Source of the DNA: Clostridiales bacterium GWF2_38_85
Lineage (GTDB): Bacteria > Bacillota > Clostridia > Oscillospirales > CAG-382
Length of the DNA stretch: 51,281 bases
Assembly: GCA_001797275.1 (NCBI GenBank)
Contig: MGOY01000043.1
Location: 1 to 51,281 of the forward strand
Direction of reading: 5' to 3'
The notes beneath the pieces are model-generated. The model was not told the DNA's origin. It made no database searches and was given only the letters and a program-made list of their open reading frames with translations. The position numbers were made by a program, and so were the translations under genes. Of this stretch, positions 1 through 8,476 are shown piece after piece (within the stretch, counting starts at the first letter, position 1; the number at the start of each line of letters is the position of its first letter).

Positions 1-97
1 TTGTCTTAACTAAATCAAGAAGAACACCCCCCAGTGCTTCAGGCGCATAGGCAGATAATGCACAGATGGTAAATAGAGCAATTTTTATAATTTTCAT
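1..97 (-). CDS. Secreted protein, N-terminal fragment (cut by window edge)
   Basis: Reading leftward from the ATG at 97, the first 32 codons are open to the window edge. They encode a short Lys-containing N-terminus, a hydrophobic stretch (ALFTICALSAYA) and a small-residue region, a typical Sec signal peptide. A promoter-like pair lies upstream on the same strand. The function cannot be told because the mature protein is outside the window. Confidence 0.6.
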   Translation of the reverse strand, partial: MKIIKIALFTICALSAYAPEALGGVLLDLVKT

Positions 98-139
98 ATT
101 GCAACTTTCTTTTAAAATAAATAATTTACTATATTAATT

Positions 140-167
140 ATTTTAAAGTTATTTAAAAAATTGTCAA
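140..167 (-). promoter_or_regulatory. Sigma70-type promoter for the leftmost gene
   Basis: On the minus strand a perfect TTGACA (167-162) is followed after 16 bases by TAAAAT (145-140), about 43 bases before the start codon at 97. The surrounding DNA is very AT-rich, so the -10 choice is not unique. Confidence 0.5.
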
Positions 168-191
168 AAAAACAACCGATGACCAAACAAA

Positions 192-238
192 GAACGCGTG
201 TTGCCCAACTCTCATTACAGTCTAGAACACACGCGTTC
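192..238 (-). terminator. Inverted repeat downstream of the 264-1364 gene, possible terminator
   Basis: A 10-bp perfect inverted repeat (GAACGCGTGT and its complement) encloses a 27-base loop just after the stop of the leftward gene. Only a broken T-rich stretch follows on that strand, so it may be a terminator or simply a stable 3' hairpin. Confidence 0.4.
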
Positions 239-263
239 AATAAAAGAAGAGTCTCAAGTACTC

Positions 264-1364
264 TTATTCGCATACCTCTAAATAGTAATCTTCTACTGTT
301 TTTGACGGCATGAACGACGAATTAAAAAGAGCATAATTAGCATTTTTGTCTAAAAAGGCATAGCTGCGCGGATTCTTTTTGGGAGTCCCAAAACCCTGGG
401 CATAATAGAGCCAATTGTTAATCTTTAGACTAAAGCGTGGCGCAATACCGCACCCCTTCATATCTTTAAACTCTTTACGTAAGATCTCAACGGCCTTTTC
501 TGCCGCGCCCTTACCCTTCTTCAAATAAAGATTTATCACTGGCAGATACGCCTTAGAATCTAACTTGATAGGCTCCCCATTCCATCCTTCAAACGATTCC
601 TTAATATCATCAGAAGTTGGCATCAGAGAAGGACGTACTTTAAAACACGCAATCGTATTTCTAAATTCCCTATCATTAACTATCAAATCAAATAGTTTTT
701 CCGTCATCAACAATGTCTCTTCTCGAGATGCGGGCATCAGAAAAAGCCGGTAACAATGAGCCAAAAATTCCCGCTCTGATACACTGCCCTCTCCAAAAGT
801 ATCGGGGAAAACTAGCTTACTAAAATAATCATCTAGAGTATCAATCTCAAGCCGTGGACGGCGCCCCCAATTCACCGACCAAAACCAGGAATTTGCTATA
901 TCAAATTCAGAACAATACAGACGAGCGCAAGCGAAAACAATCAATGCATTAATCGCCTCATAAAGCGGCATAAGCGCCTTAAAATCCGGGCTTTTTGTCG
1001 CCTCTAAAAATTTAGCAACATCTGCATCTTCAGGGATCAATGCAATCAACTTCTGTTTATCTTCTTCTTTTGATGATACATAGACGTTTAATTTATCCAG
1101 AACATGGTTAAGCGACTCTCCAATCTTCCCCGGCGCCGTAGGCTCCTTTTTCACACTCTCAAGATACCTAATTGCACCCTGCAAACGCTTGCGAAACTCC
1201 GGAGGACAATAGGTAAATAGCAACGTGTATTTGGTGTCAAGTTTATCTCCACGCTTATCGCCCTGTTGAATTTGAGGCCTCTTAACACCACTCTCAGGCG
1301 TATTACCCTCAGACTTCATAGCAGAACATACTACCAACCCTGCTAGCAAAATCACTCTCTTCAT
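264..1364 (-). CDS. Secreted protein of unknown function
   Basis: I do not recognise the family. The start is placed at 1364 and not at the longer 1412 start, because an AGAGGAAG ribosome site sits directly before it and the product then begins with a clean signal peptide (MKRVILLAGLVVCSA). The mature part of about 350 residues is soluble, mixed-charge and mostly helical-looking, with no further membrane segment and no obvious repeats. A hairpin follows its stop. It belongs to the set of leftward signal-peptide genes typical of this window. A periplasmic, surface or secreted role is all that can be inferred. Confidence 0.75.
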   Translation of the reverse strand: MKRVILLAGLVVCSAMKSEGNTPESGVKRPQIQQGDKRGDKLDTKYTLLFTYCPPEFRKRLQGAIRYLESVKKEPTAPGKIGESLNHVLDKLNVYVSSKEEDKQKLIALIPEDADVAKFLEATKSPDFKALMPLYEAINALIVFACARLYCSEFDIANSWFWSVNWGRRPRLEIDTLDDYFSKLVFPDTFGEGSVSEREFLAHCYRLFLMPASREETLLMTEKLFDLIVNDREFRNTIACFKVRPSLMPTSDDIKESFEGWNGEPIKLDSKAYLPVINLYLKKGKGAAEKAVEILRKEFKDMKGCGIAPRFSLKINNWLYYAQGFGTPKKNPRSYAFLDKNANYALFNSSFMPSKTVEDYYLEVCE

Positions 1365-1471
1365 ACTACTTCCTCTTTCTGTAAAATAACTAATCAAGCC
1401 TCCTATGCACATGAACTACTTCATGCACACAGAGCCCATTTAACATTCCACATGAACCCACAAACTCAAAT

Positions 1472-1918
1472 CTATTTCTTTTGCTCCATAGAATCGTATA
1501 ATGCGTGAATAAATTGATTAACCATCGACAGTAAATGGCGTGCATTATTGTAAGTCAATCGCTTTAATGCCTGATTTACCTCTAACCACTCAGAGGCTAT
1601 ATGCTCTTTTGATAAAATAACCGCGTCCTCTTTGGTCTCGCCAATAAAAAAGGTCACATTTTTATCAACCAATTCCCGCTCAGGACCGCGATAATAATAA
1701 GAAATAGTCTCGGAAAATCCCTTCATAGGACTAACATCCAAGCCCGTCTCTTCTTTAACTTCACGCGATGCTGCCTGTTCCAGCGATTCATTCTCCTCTA
1801 CTTTACCCTTGGGAAGGTCCCAGTGCCCACCAATATAGTGAAGCAGTAGGTAATAAAGCTTCCCCGTCTGTTTGTCGCGTCGGTAGACAACGATACCTGC
1901 TGATTGTTCCTTTTTCAT
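1472..1918 (-). CDS. NUDIX hydrolase
   Basis: A 148-residue cytoplasmic protein with an intact NUDIX box: GKVEEN, E, SLEQAAS, REVKEETG, matching G-x5-E-x7-REUxEExGU around residues 38-60. This motif coordinates Mg2+ and hydrolyses nucleoside diphosphates linked to another group. The short length and the preceding GHWDLPKG resemble bacterial Ap4A-type and MutT-like hydrolases, which clean up dinucleoside polyphosphates or damaged nucleotides. The substrate cannot be fixed from sequence. A strong GGAGGAAGG site precedes the ATG. It may share a transcript with the leftward gene at 264-1364, about 100 bases downstream. Confidence 0.9.
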   Translation of the reverse strand: MKKEQSAGIVVYRRDKQTGKLYYLLLHYIGGHWDLPKGKVEENESLEQAASREVKEETGLDVSPMKGFSETISYYYRGPERELVDKNVTFFIGETKEDAVILSKEHIASEWLEVNQALKRLTYNNARHLLSMVNQFIHALYDSMEQKK

Positions 1919-2130
1919 GCTTTTTCCTTCCTCCCGTACCAGGGCTTTCTGGAGCGGAACAAATAATAAAAACTAAACACAGAGTAGAGTATACCCCAAA
2001 ACCACAAGTTTTGCGTCGTCTTGGCGCTTAACCTATGCTAAACTAAATGATGTTCTTATTTTTCCAGTAACCAGACCTCCATAATCTCATCTACAGCTCT
2101 ATAACACCAAAAGATTTTGAGAAAGCGCAC

Positions 2131-4026
2131 ATGATCCAAGCTACTAAAATGTGCCTGACCTTTGGCCAACGCACTATATTTAATGATGTTTCGTTCATTA
2201 TTAATGGCAATGAACGAATTGGACTTGTCGGCCAAAATGGCGCAGGAAAGACCACCCTTTTAAAAGCCATTGCAGGACAACAACCTCTTGATTCAGGCAC
2301 TCTAGCCATCAGCAAAGATTTTACCGTTGCATATCTGCCCCAAGAGGTTGTCTTACTCTCTTCAAAGACCTTACTAACCGAAGCGCTAAACATTTTTGAC
2401 TGCCTCGGCGACCGTCTTGAAAAAGCTAAAAAACTTGAAGAAGAACTTAAAAATGCGCACACATCCCAGGAATCAGAACTAGGTGCCACGCTCGTCGCCC
2501 TACAGCAGCGCTTCATAGAAGAAGATGGCATTGAGCAAGTACAAGAGACCAAAGGCGTTCTACGCGGTTTAGGTTTTCGTGATTCCGACTTTACAAAAAC
2601 CGTTGACACCCTAAGCGTAGGCTGGAAAATGCGGCTAGTACTGGCCAAACTTTTACTGCAAAAAGCCGATTTTTACCTATTTGACGAACCCACCAACCAC
2701 CTCGATCTTCCTGCAAAAGATTGGTTCTACGATTTTTTAAATCGTGCAAAATTTGGCTACATGCTCGTCTCCCACAACCGCTACTTCCTCGACCATGTGT
2801 GCACCACAACCTACGAAATTTCACTGGGGCTGTTAAAAATCTACAAAGGGAATTACACCTTTTTTGAACAGCAAAAAGAGCTTGCACAAGAGGTCCTTGA
2901 GAAGAAATATCTTGAACAACAAAAATTTATTCAAAAGCAGACGGCTATTATTGAACGTTTCCGTGCATCCGCCAGTAAAGCATCCACCGTTCAGAGCATG
3001 ATAAAAGCACTTGATAAATTAGAACCGGTACAATTTGAACCGACCCCCAAGGTAGTCAGGTTTCACTTCCCCCCCGCTAAACCCTCAGGCAAAGAAGTGG
3101 TTAAAGCAGATCATCTGGCTTTCTCCTTTGAAAATCAGTCCATCTTTTCTAATGTGTCTTTTAATATCATGCGAGGACAGAAAGCCGCACTTATTGCACC
3201 TAACGGGACCGGTAAAACAACTCTTCTTTCTATCTTAGCCGGAAAGCTAATCCCTCAAAAAGGATCCATAACCTTTGGACATAACGTCATGCCCTCCTTT
3301 TTTGAGCAAGACCAAAATCGTTCTCTAGACCCAGAAAAAACCGTACTTGAAACCGCAGAAAACGCCTGCGAAACCAGTCAAGCTCGTCAAAATATTAGAA
3401 CGTACCTAGGCGCTTTTCTCTTTTCAAAAGATGACGTTCAAAAAAAAGTAAAAGTATTAAGCGGTGGAGAAAAAAACCGCGTAGCCATGGTCAAAGTGCT
3501 GCTGCAAAACCGAAATTTTCTCGTACTAGACGAACCTACCAATCACTTAGACCTATACTCCAAAGAAATATTACTCAAGGCGCTCTTACAATTTGAGGGA
3601 ACAATACTCTTTGTTTCGCACGACCGAGACTTTTTAAACCGACTCGCTACTAATGTCATAGAACTAACCCCCAACGGCGCCATCACCTATCCAGGCCGCT
3701 ATGATGAATATATTGCCTTTAAAAAAAGGGGCTCCGCAACCCCTGCAGCGCCAGAAAACAGTAACAACACCGTGCAAGAGAAACCGGAAGCTCTCAGCAG
3801 TGCCGATCTTTACATGGTTCGCAAAAAAATTCGCAATCTAGAGTCAAAAATCGAAAAGCTTGAAAAAGAGAAGAATGGACAACTTGAGCATTTTACAGAC
3901 CTTGACTACGGCAGCCTAGAATATAACCGCGCCTCTGAAAAACTAAAGGAAATTGAGTCGGCCCTTGCAAATGCATTAGCCCAGTGGGAAAGCGAAATTC
4001 AAAAAGAGGGTGCATTACAGCCATAA
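2131..4026 (+). CDS. ABC-F family ATPase (Uup/ABCF-type)
   Basis: A 631-residue soluble protein with two ABC domains and no membrane segments. Domain 1 has Walker A GQNGAGKTT (about residue 34) and Walker B LFDEPTNHLD. Domain 2 has APNGTGKTT, signature LSGGEKNRV and LDEPTNHLD. A linker joins the domains, and a charged coiled coil (about 560-625) ends the protein as in Uup. ABC-F proteins act on the ribosome, in translation-factor or stalled-ribosome roles. The first signature reads LSVGWKMRL instead of LSGGxxxR, so the two ATP sites are unequal. Which ABC-F subgroup it belongs to needs a tree. Confidence 0.92.
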   Translation: MIQATKMCLTFGQRTIFNDVSFIINGNERIGLVGQNGAGKTTLLKAIAGQQPLDSGTLAISKDFTVAYLPQEVVLLSSKTLLTEALNIFDCLGDRLEKAKKLEEELKNAHTSQESELGATLVALQQRFIEEDGIEQVQETKGVLRGLGFRDSDFTKTVDTLSVGWKMRLVLAKLLLQKADFYLFDEPTNHLDLPAKDWFYDFLNRAKFGYMLVSHNRYFLDHVCTTTYEISLGLLKIYKGNYTFFEQQKELAQEVLEKKYLEQQKFIQKQTAIIERFRASASKASTVQSMIKALDKLEPVQFEPTPKVVRFHFPPAKPSGKEVVKADHLAFSFENQSIFSNVSFNIMRGQKAALIAPNGTGKTTLLSILAGKLIPQKGSITFGHNVMPSFFEQDQNRSLDPEKTVLETAENACETSQARQNIRTYLGAFLFSKDDVQKKVKVLSGGEKNRVAMVKVLLQNRNFLVLDEPTNHLDLYSKEILLKALLQFEGTILFVSHDRDFLNRLATNVIELTPNGAITYPGRYDEYIAFKKRGSATPAAPENSNNTVQEKPEALSSADLYMVRKKIRNLESKIEKLEKEKNGQLEHFTDLDYGSLEYNRASEKLKEIESALANALAQWESEIQKEGALQP

Positions 4027-4038
4027 AATATAACAATG

Positions 4039-4752
4039 TCACTCTGATATTTGCAGAGATTCGAGTCTCAATTTGAGCAAAAAAATGGTTTCACTGCGCA
4101 GTTTTTCCCGAGCCCACGCCTTTTGTTTTGCATCGAGCAGCTCACCAATCCCCGATAAGATTCCACGGTCACCTCGTGCCTCAAGTTCATCAATACATTT
4201 TTGAAAAAACTGTTGCAGCGACATGCCGGTTCTGCTTTCAATGATTTTTTCGTTGATAGGCCAATTGTTTTTTAAAAAGAACCAGACATCAAAGATGTCA
4301 CGATTAGTTTTTCCAATTCGCTCAAACATGGCAACGAACTTGTGTGCCGCCATATCCTCCTTTACCATTACTTTCATGGGAATGCCAAGATACGACTTTA
4401 CTTCGTAGTGCGAGCCAAAATTCCTTCGATTGATTTCGACCTTAATATTGTAAGCATTTTGAACTTTATTGTTATACGCAAGTAAATAGAAAAAACAGTA
4501 CCTTTTTTTACGAGCTTCAACTACTAAGCCATATTCTGCCAAAATGTTTTTTAGCTTCTCGAACACAAGGTCTTCGCTGCTTAAATCGAGTAGATCAAAG
4601 TCCAAGTCCACTGAAAAACGCGCCAAATTATAGAACAGATATGCCGCTGTTCCACCTTTAAATCCTAGCAGGGAACTGATGGAACTGTCGGCATAAATAT
4701 CCCTTAAAATGTGGATTAGCAGACTTCTGTGCATGGCTATGTCTAACGTCAT
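4039..4752 (-). CDS. abiEii: AbiEii-type nucleotidyltransferase toxin
   Basis: About 237 residues. The nucleotidyltransferase core is visible near the N-terminus: GFKGGTAAYLFY, then SVDLDFDLL, i.e. the GG-T/S and DxD metal-binding motifs of the DNA polymerase-beta fold. Family knowledge: AbiEii toxins modify tRNA or use nucleotides to halt growth, and AbiEi represses the operon (type IV toxin-antitoxin, phage abortive infection). The start at 4752 is chosen because it lies one base after the AbiEi stop and an AGGGCG sequence precedes it; the longer 4785 start would overlap the antitoxin. Residues downstream (VKEDMAAHKFVAMFER, DIFDVWFFL) fit the family. It converges on the ABC-F gene with only 12 bases between. 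Confidence 0.85.
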   Translation of the reverse strand: MTLDIAMHRSLLIHILRDIYADSSISSLLGFKGGTAAYLFYNLARFSVDLDFDLLDLSSEDLVFEKLKNILAEYGLVVEARKKRYCFFYLLAYNNKVQNAYNIKVEINRRNFGSHYEVKSYLGIPMKVMVKEDMAAHKFVAMFERIGKTNRDIFDVWFFLKNNWPINEKIIESRTGMSLQQFFQKCIDELEARGDRGILSGIGELLDAKQKAWAREKLRSETIFLLKLRLESLQISE

Positions 4753-4753
4753 G

Positions 4754-5329
4754 TTACGCCCTAGTTTCTTTAAAATACATATCAACTGCTTTAACCATCC
4801 TCTTATTGTTATAAAGGGGCAATAACGCGCGTATCTTGCTCAAGTCAAGGGACCCAAGATTGTCAAAATAATAGTCATTGTTGAGGTATAGTATGTCTAA
4901 AAAGGCACGCTCTTTTGTGGCGGCATAATAGTGCCCCCTATTTTCAACGCCTGCGTTGTTAAGAAGGATGGTATCTTTAAGTTTTCGGAATGAATAGACC
5001 TGATCGTCACACTCAATTTCTTTTGTCTGATAGGTTGCAACAAAAATACTGCCATAGTATTGAAATATAACCCCAGCTTCCACCAGAATCGTCTCAAAGC
5101 TTATGTAAGAAGGAGTAAATATTTTCGTTGCCAACTCGAACCGATCATAATTTTTATCCCGCGCATATAGCCCGCGTCGAATAGGATATAATTCACCCTG
5201 CTTAACGTAGTAATTCAGCCGTCGTCTCAACAGTTGTGATTTTTTTTCGCCAGAACCAATCAAGATCTCTTTGAACGAGAAGACTGATGATTTTGATCGC
5301 AAAATAGTTAGAATATCTGCCTTTTCCAT
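4754..5329 (-). CDS. abiEi: AbiEi-type antitoxin and repressor
   Basis: 191 residues, directly upstream of the AbiEii-type toxin and ending one base before its start. The N-terminal half looks like a winged helix-turn-helix (FSFKEILIGSG, LLRRRLNYYVKQGEL, PIRRGLYA), followed by the SYISFETIL segment common in AbiEi/AbiGi proteins. In this family the N-terminal domain binds inverted repeats at its own promoter and the C-terminal domain counters the toxin. A perfect inverted repeat 9 bases ahead of this start codon fits autoregulation. Gene order antitoxin then toxin is the usual one. Confidence 0.85.
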   Translation of the reverse strand: MEKADILTILRSKSSVFSFKEILIGSGEKKSQLLRRRLNYYVKQGELYPIRRGLYARDKNYDRFELATKIFTPSYISFETILVEAGVIFQYYGSIFVATYQTKEIECDDQVYSFRKLKDTILLNNAGVENRGHYYAATKERAFLDILYLNNDYYFDNLGSLDLSKIRALLPLYNNKRMVKAVDMYFKETRA

Positions 5330-5337
5330 ATTTCACT

Positions 5338-5378
5338 TATGAGTTAAAGGTTACATGTAGTGTTATCTTTAACTCATA
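5338..5378 (-). promoter_or_regulatory. Operator-like inverted repeat of the AbiE operon
   Basis: TATGAGTTAAAG (5338-5349) and its exact complement CTTTAACTCATA (5367-5378) are separated by 17 bases, lying just before the antitoxin ATG at 5329. On the minus strand a plausible -10 (TATGAT) overlaps or immediately precedes the distal half-site. AbiEi repressors are known to bind inverted repeats in their promoters, so this is the obvious candidate operator. Binding itself is inferred. Confidence 0.7.
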
Positions 5379-5683
5379 TCATAACATGGCAAGAATCTGG
5401 AATACAATAGTTGGAAACTTGGAGCTGAGCAAATTCACCTATAGCCCAAACAAACTAAATTGCGACAAAAAATCTACACCTAGGTGACTGCTTTATCGCC
5501 ATTAAGCTTGCATAACAACATTGATCCAGAAGTCTAATGCGCCCTATCCGCTCGTCCTGCGACAGCCCGCCATAGCGTTGGGGACGGCTGGAAACTTGTC
5601 GAACGGATAAGCGGTAAATAAAAGCACCGAATCGAGTTATACCTTTTACAACAAGACGTATCGCGCTTTTAGCAGATGTATTA
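5379..5683. other. Non-coding stretch with a degenerate palindrome
   Basis: About 300 bases without a convincing ORF between the divergent AbiE operon and the next rightward gene. The only structure I see is an imperfect stem at 5545-5609: TATCCGCTCG pairs with CGAACGGATA (one mismatch), and CGTCC/GGACG repeats lie inside. It could be a relic of a dispersed palindromic repeat or a small RNA; no second copy is visible in the window. Confidence 0.35.
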
Positions 5684-5711
5684 CACTGGCAGATAAACAG
5701 ATCTACCAGTG
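5684..5711 (+). promoter_or_regulatory. Short hairpin in the 5' leader of the 5735 gene
   Basis: CACTGG-C-AGAT and ATCT-A-CCAGTG form a 10-pair stem with one mismatch and a short loop, 23 bases before the start codon. It could be an operator or an mRNA hairpin; nothing shows which. Confidence 0.35.
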
Positions 5712-5734
5712 GCAGTACTTATTAGGAGCTTTTT

Positions 5735-6547
5735 ATGAAAAATTTAAATGCGTTCAAAAAATCATTACTCTGGTCAACCCTGATGCTAACCATCTTTATT
5801 ACTGCCCCGGCGCTGCCGAAATCGGCACACTTACAAACTCGCACGAGCAGCTACAGCACCCTAATGCATACCCTTAACACGAGAATAGCCCCTTTAATGG
5901 CACGGGTTAAAACAACCTCCTTATCGCTCGTTAAACGTCGGAAATTTTGGATAGCATCAGGAATAGTAGCAGCCATAGCCGCTATAACTGTTTTTGACAT
6001 TCTGGCCTGGCACTACCCTATATCTGAAAAAAATAGTGAAAAAAGAGAACCTACCTACACTGCAGATGGAACGTCCAATCCAGAACAATTTACACAAAAG
6101 ATAGAATTAATAACAATCCCCACATCCTTTAAGCATTCCACAAAACAGAGTAAATATGGACAACCCAAAGTCTGCTTTGCTAATACTAGCTTCTCTAAAC
6201 CTATACCCCAACGCTGGGAAATGGTGTATTGTGGGAAAAATCAAAACGAAACTATAGAATCGACGCTACGCAACCTCGATTCCCTATTGCAGATAATAGA
6301 CTCAACCCCTGAACTTAGCGCCAACATCAAAGAAATTACGATCCATAGTCATGGGCTACCCTATATAAAAAGTGGATGGAGAACCTGTTTCCACCAAACT
6401 CATTTCGGATTCTGGGGTATAGAAAACGCCGCCCCAAGTAAATCCAGTTTCAAAAGCTTATTCTCTGCAATTAAAATCAAATGTAGTGATGCAGCTCAAT
6501 GCAAAGACCTGCTGGCGGATATAAATAAAAATCTTCCATTGAAATAA
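5735..6547 (+). CDS. Membrane/secreted protein of unknown function
   Basis: I do not recognise this 270-residue protein. It starts with a signal-peptide-like or membrane segment (residues about 10-28, ending ALPKSA) and has a second hydrophobic helix at about 74-92 (ASGIVAAIAAITVFDILA). A hydrophilic C-terminal domain of about 170 residues follows, with several cysteines and an ITIHSHGLPY stretch. The layout suggests a domain tethered to the membrane or delivered outside the cytoplasm. The ATG is preceded by AGGAG at good spacing. A lone HSHG reminds one of hydrolase histidine motifs but is too little for a call. Confidence 0.7.
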   Translation: MKNLNAFKKSLLWSTLMLTIFITAPALPKSAHLQTRTSSYSTLMHTLNTRIAPLMARVKTTSLSLVKRRKFWIASGIVAAIAAITVFDILAWHYPISEKNSEKREPTYTADGTSNPEQFTQKIELITIPTSFKHSTKQSKYGQPKVCFANTSFSKPIPQRWEMVYCGKNQNETIESTLRNLDSLLQIIDSTPELSANIKEITIHSHGLPYIKSGWRTCFHQTHFGFWGIENAAPSKSSFKSLFSAIKIKCSDAAQCKDLLADINKNLPLK

Positions 6548-6709
6548 CAGACCATAAACCTCAAAAATCATACTATGAGAAATGTATTCCTTTGCCAAAA
6601 CAATTTTTTTTAAAAACTTGTTTTGATTTTACAAAATTCCCTATACTTTAACTGTATCTATGAGGCATCTTGGTAGTCACCATAAATTCATGTTTTAGGG
6701 GAGTTTTTC

Positions 6710-7690
6710 ATGTTCCACGCGCACAAGCTTTTTCATATTCTGCTAGGGTACACCTTAATCGCAACACAAAGCACCCTATTTGCAGCGCCACCAATTTTCA
6801 AATCAATACCAACAAACACACACAATAGATGCGGAGCAATAACTAGCCTACTTTTCAACATGCGACAATTTACAGAATGTCTTATAGCTCACAAAAACGA
6901 AATACTAAAAGCACTCCAAATCAAAGCGACAAACCAAGCGTCAAATTTTGAAGAAAATCTGAAGATTTGGCAAAAGGATACAGATCTTTCAAAGCCTCAT
7001 AAAAAAGATGCTTCAGAATTTGAGCCACTTATTAATGCCTATGTTTTTCTAGCAGAAGAGATCAAAAAGAAAAACGGCAATTATAATGAGCTTAGTGACT
7101 TAACACTTGCATTGCCCAAAGGAACCCCAGCCCAACAATATTTTAATGAATTTTATAATGTATTCGGGATACCTTCTGCCCCAGAACAATTAGAGTTCTT
7201 TCTTTCCATGCTAACCTGGGCGCCCGGACCTTGTAATGAACTCTTAGACCACAGTGAAGCAACCCAGCAATACACAATGCTTACAATGACAAAAGATCCT
7301 AGCGCGATTCCCTCAATTGACCTAAAAAAAGATTTTCTTCCCGGCACCTATCTCATCATCCAGTATTCCCATGATAATATACGCAACGTAGTCATAAAGC
7401 CAACTGATCCCTTTAAACTACTAGTTCGCTCCTCTGGTAAAACATACGAATACGAACTCATTGGAATTAGTTTCATGAACCGCTCTCTGCATACATGGAC
7501 CTCTTACATCAAGGACCCGTGGGAAAACAACTCTTCATGGTGGTTCTATGCCAAAACTAATGCAACACAACAACCCCTCCCTCAGCAGATTCTTACACAA
7601 GGATCTGGCTCTCTGTTTGTTTACCAACTATGCAAAGACGAGACCCTCGATCATCTTGCTCAGGCTTTAAAAGCCATTGCGCAGACTTAA
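6710..7690 (+). CDS. Secreted ubiquitin-specific-protease-like protein (USP/UCH fold)
   Basis: 326 residues with a signal peptide (about 1-26, ending LFAA). Two ends resemble the eukaryotic USP (C19) fold. Near residue 40, NRCGAITSLLFNM matches the Cys box pattern N-x-C-x-x-x-S-x-L-x-N, with Cys41 as candidate nucleophile. Near 246-306, YELIGIS, SLHTWTSYIKDP, SSWWFY and SGSLFVYQL follow the order of the USP His box (YxLxGV, GHYxAYVKD, WYxFDD, AYxLFY), with His261 as candidate base. The usual GHY and FDD residues are altered, so activity is uncertain. USPs cleave ubiquitin from proteins, and bacteria lack ubiquitin, so a host target would be implied. The C-terminus (LAQALKAIA) recurs in the protein at 45057-46742. 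Confidence 0.55.
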   Translation: MFHAHKLFHILLGYTLIATQSTLFAAPPIFKSIPTNTHNRCGAITSLLFNMRQFTECLIAHKNEILKALQIKATNQASNFEENLKIWQKDTDLSKPHKKDASEFEPLINAYVFLAEEIKKKNGNYNELSDLTLALPKGTPAQQYFNEFYNVFGIPSAPEQLEFFLSMLTWAPGPCNELLDHSEATQQYTMLTMTKDPSAIPSIDLKKDFLPGTYLIIQYSHDNIRNVVIKPTDPFKLLVRSSGKTYEYELIGISFMNRSLHTWTSYIKDPWENNSSWWFYAKTNATQQPLPQQILTQGSGSLFVYQLCKDETLDHLAQALKAIAQT

Positions 7691-7864
7691 TGCAAATGCA
7701 TCTCTCGTCAAAGAGAAGACTAAATTTTATCATTTTGCTGCAACAAAATCACTACCCCATCATATACATTAATGGGCAAAAATGTTAAAGTAAATGGACA
7801 TTTATTACGCTAAAAACAAATTCCAGTAAACGTATAATCAACCATCCAATTTCCAAGGTATCCC

Positions 7865-8374
7865 ATGAAATCAACACAACAAGCACAAGAATTGTCTGCA
7901 TTAGCAGAAGCAAAAGAACACATAAGCAGCCTTCTATGTCCACAAGACCCTGAAGAGTGGTCACCCTATAACGTAGCCGTTGTAGAAAAGGTAATTACAC
8001 ACTTCCCTCAGTCAGACAACTTTCTCGCTGAGCTAATAGAACTAAGACTGTTTGCTATCGAAGAATCATTGCGCTTTGTGCAAAGAGATCCTGAAATAGT
8101 TGAAGCCGCACTTTTTGACGTTCTATTTCTCTCCTTTGTAGAAATTGGTGAAATGCTATCCTTTGTCGAAGATGAAGAACTTGGACTAAAAGGCGTAGAA
8201 CGCATGGAAACCATCGCAAAGAAAATCGACAAAATCAGCAAAGAACATGGCGAAGCCTTCGTAGACTTGATGGAAGAAATGGCAGCTGAAGACGACGAAG
8301 AAGATGAATGCGACGAGTGCGATGAAGACGAAGATGATTCGTGCTCATGCTGCTGCTCCAGCAAAAAGAAATAA
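7865..8374 (+). CDS. Small cytoplasmic protein with Asp/Glu/Cys-rich tail
   Basis: 169 residues, no signal peptide. Residues 1-135 look all-helical. The tail (about 140-169) is an unbroken Asp/Glu run interleaved with cysteines at 149, 152, 160 and 162-164, closed by three lysines. The clustering of acidic residues and six cysteines suggests metal binding or a disordered interaction tail; both are inference. I do not recognise the family. A strong bidirectional hairpin follows the stop. The antisense frame is also open but is a Ser-rich mirror of the acidic codons and not a gene. Confidence 0.75.
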   Translation: MKSTQQAQELSALAEAKEHISSLLCPQDPEEWSPYNVAVVEKVITHFPQSDNFLAELIELRLFAIEESLRFVQRDPEIVEAALFDVLFLSFVEIGEMLSFVEDEELGLKGVERMETIAKKIDKISKEHGEAFVDLMEEMAAEDDEEDECDECDEDEDDSCSCCCSSKKK

Positions 8375-8393
8375 AACTTTTTAAGTTTTATTT

Positions 8394-8431
8394 CAAAACG
8401 AGGGGCGGTTTTTTTCCCGCCCCTCGTTTTG
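8394..8431. terminator. Bidirectional intrinsic terminator
   Basis: A 15-bp perfect stem (CAAAACGAGGGGCGG and its complement) with an 8-base loop lies between two convergent genes. Its A/T flanks give a U-run in either direction, as expected for a shared terminator. Confidence 0.8.
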
Positions 8432-8476
8432 AATATACCGGGTTTTAGCAGATCACCTAGTTTTTTAGTAGGGATG

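Noticed and set aside
8008..8364. Minus-strand ORF opposite the acidic-tail protein
   Set aside because: Ser-rich low-complexity mirror of GAA/GAC codons; no ribosome site, and the plus-strand frame has a good start and terminator.
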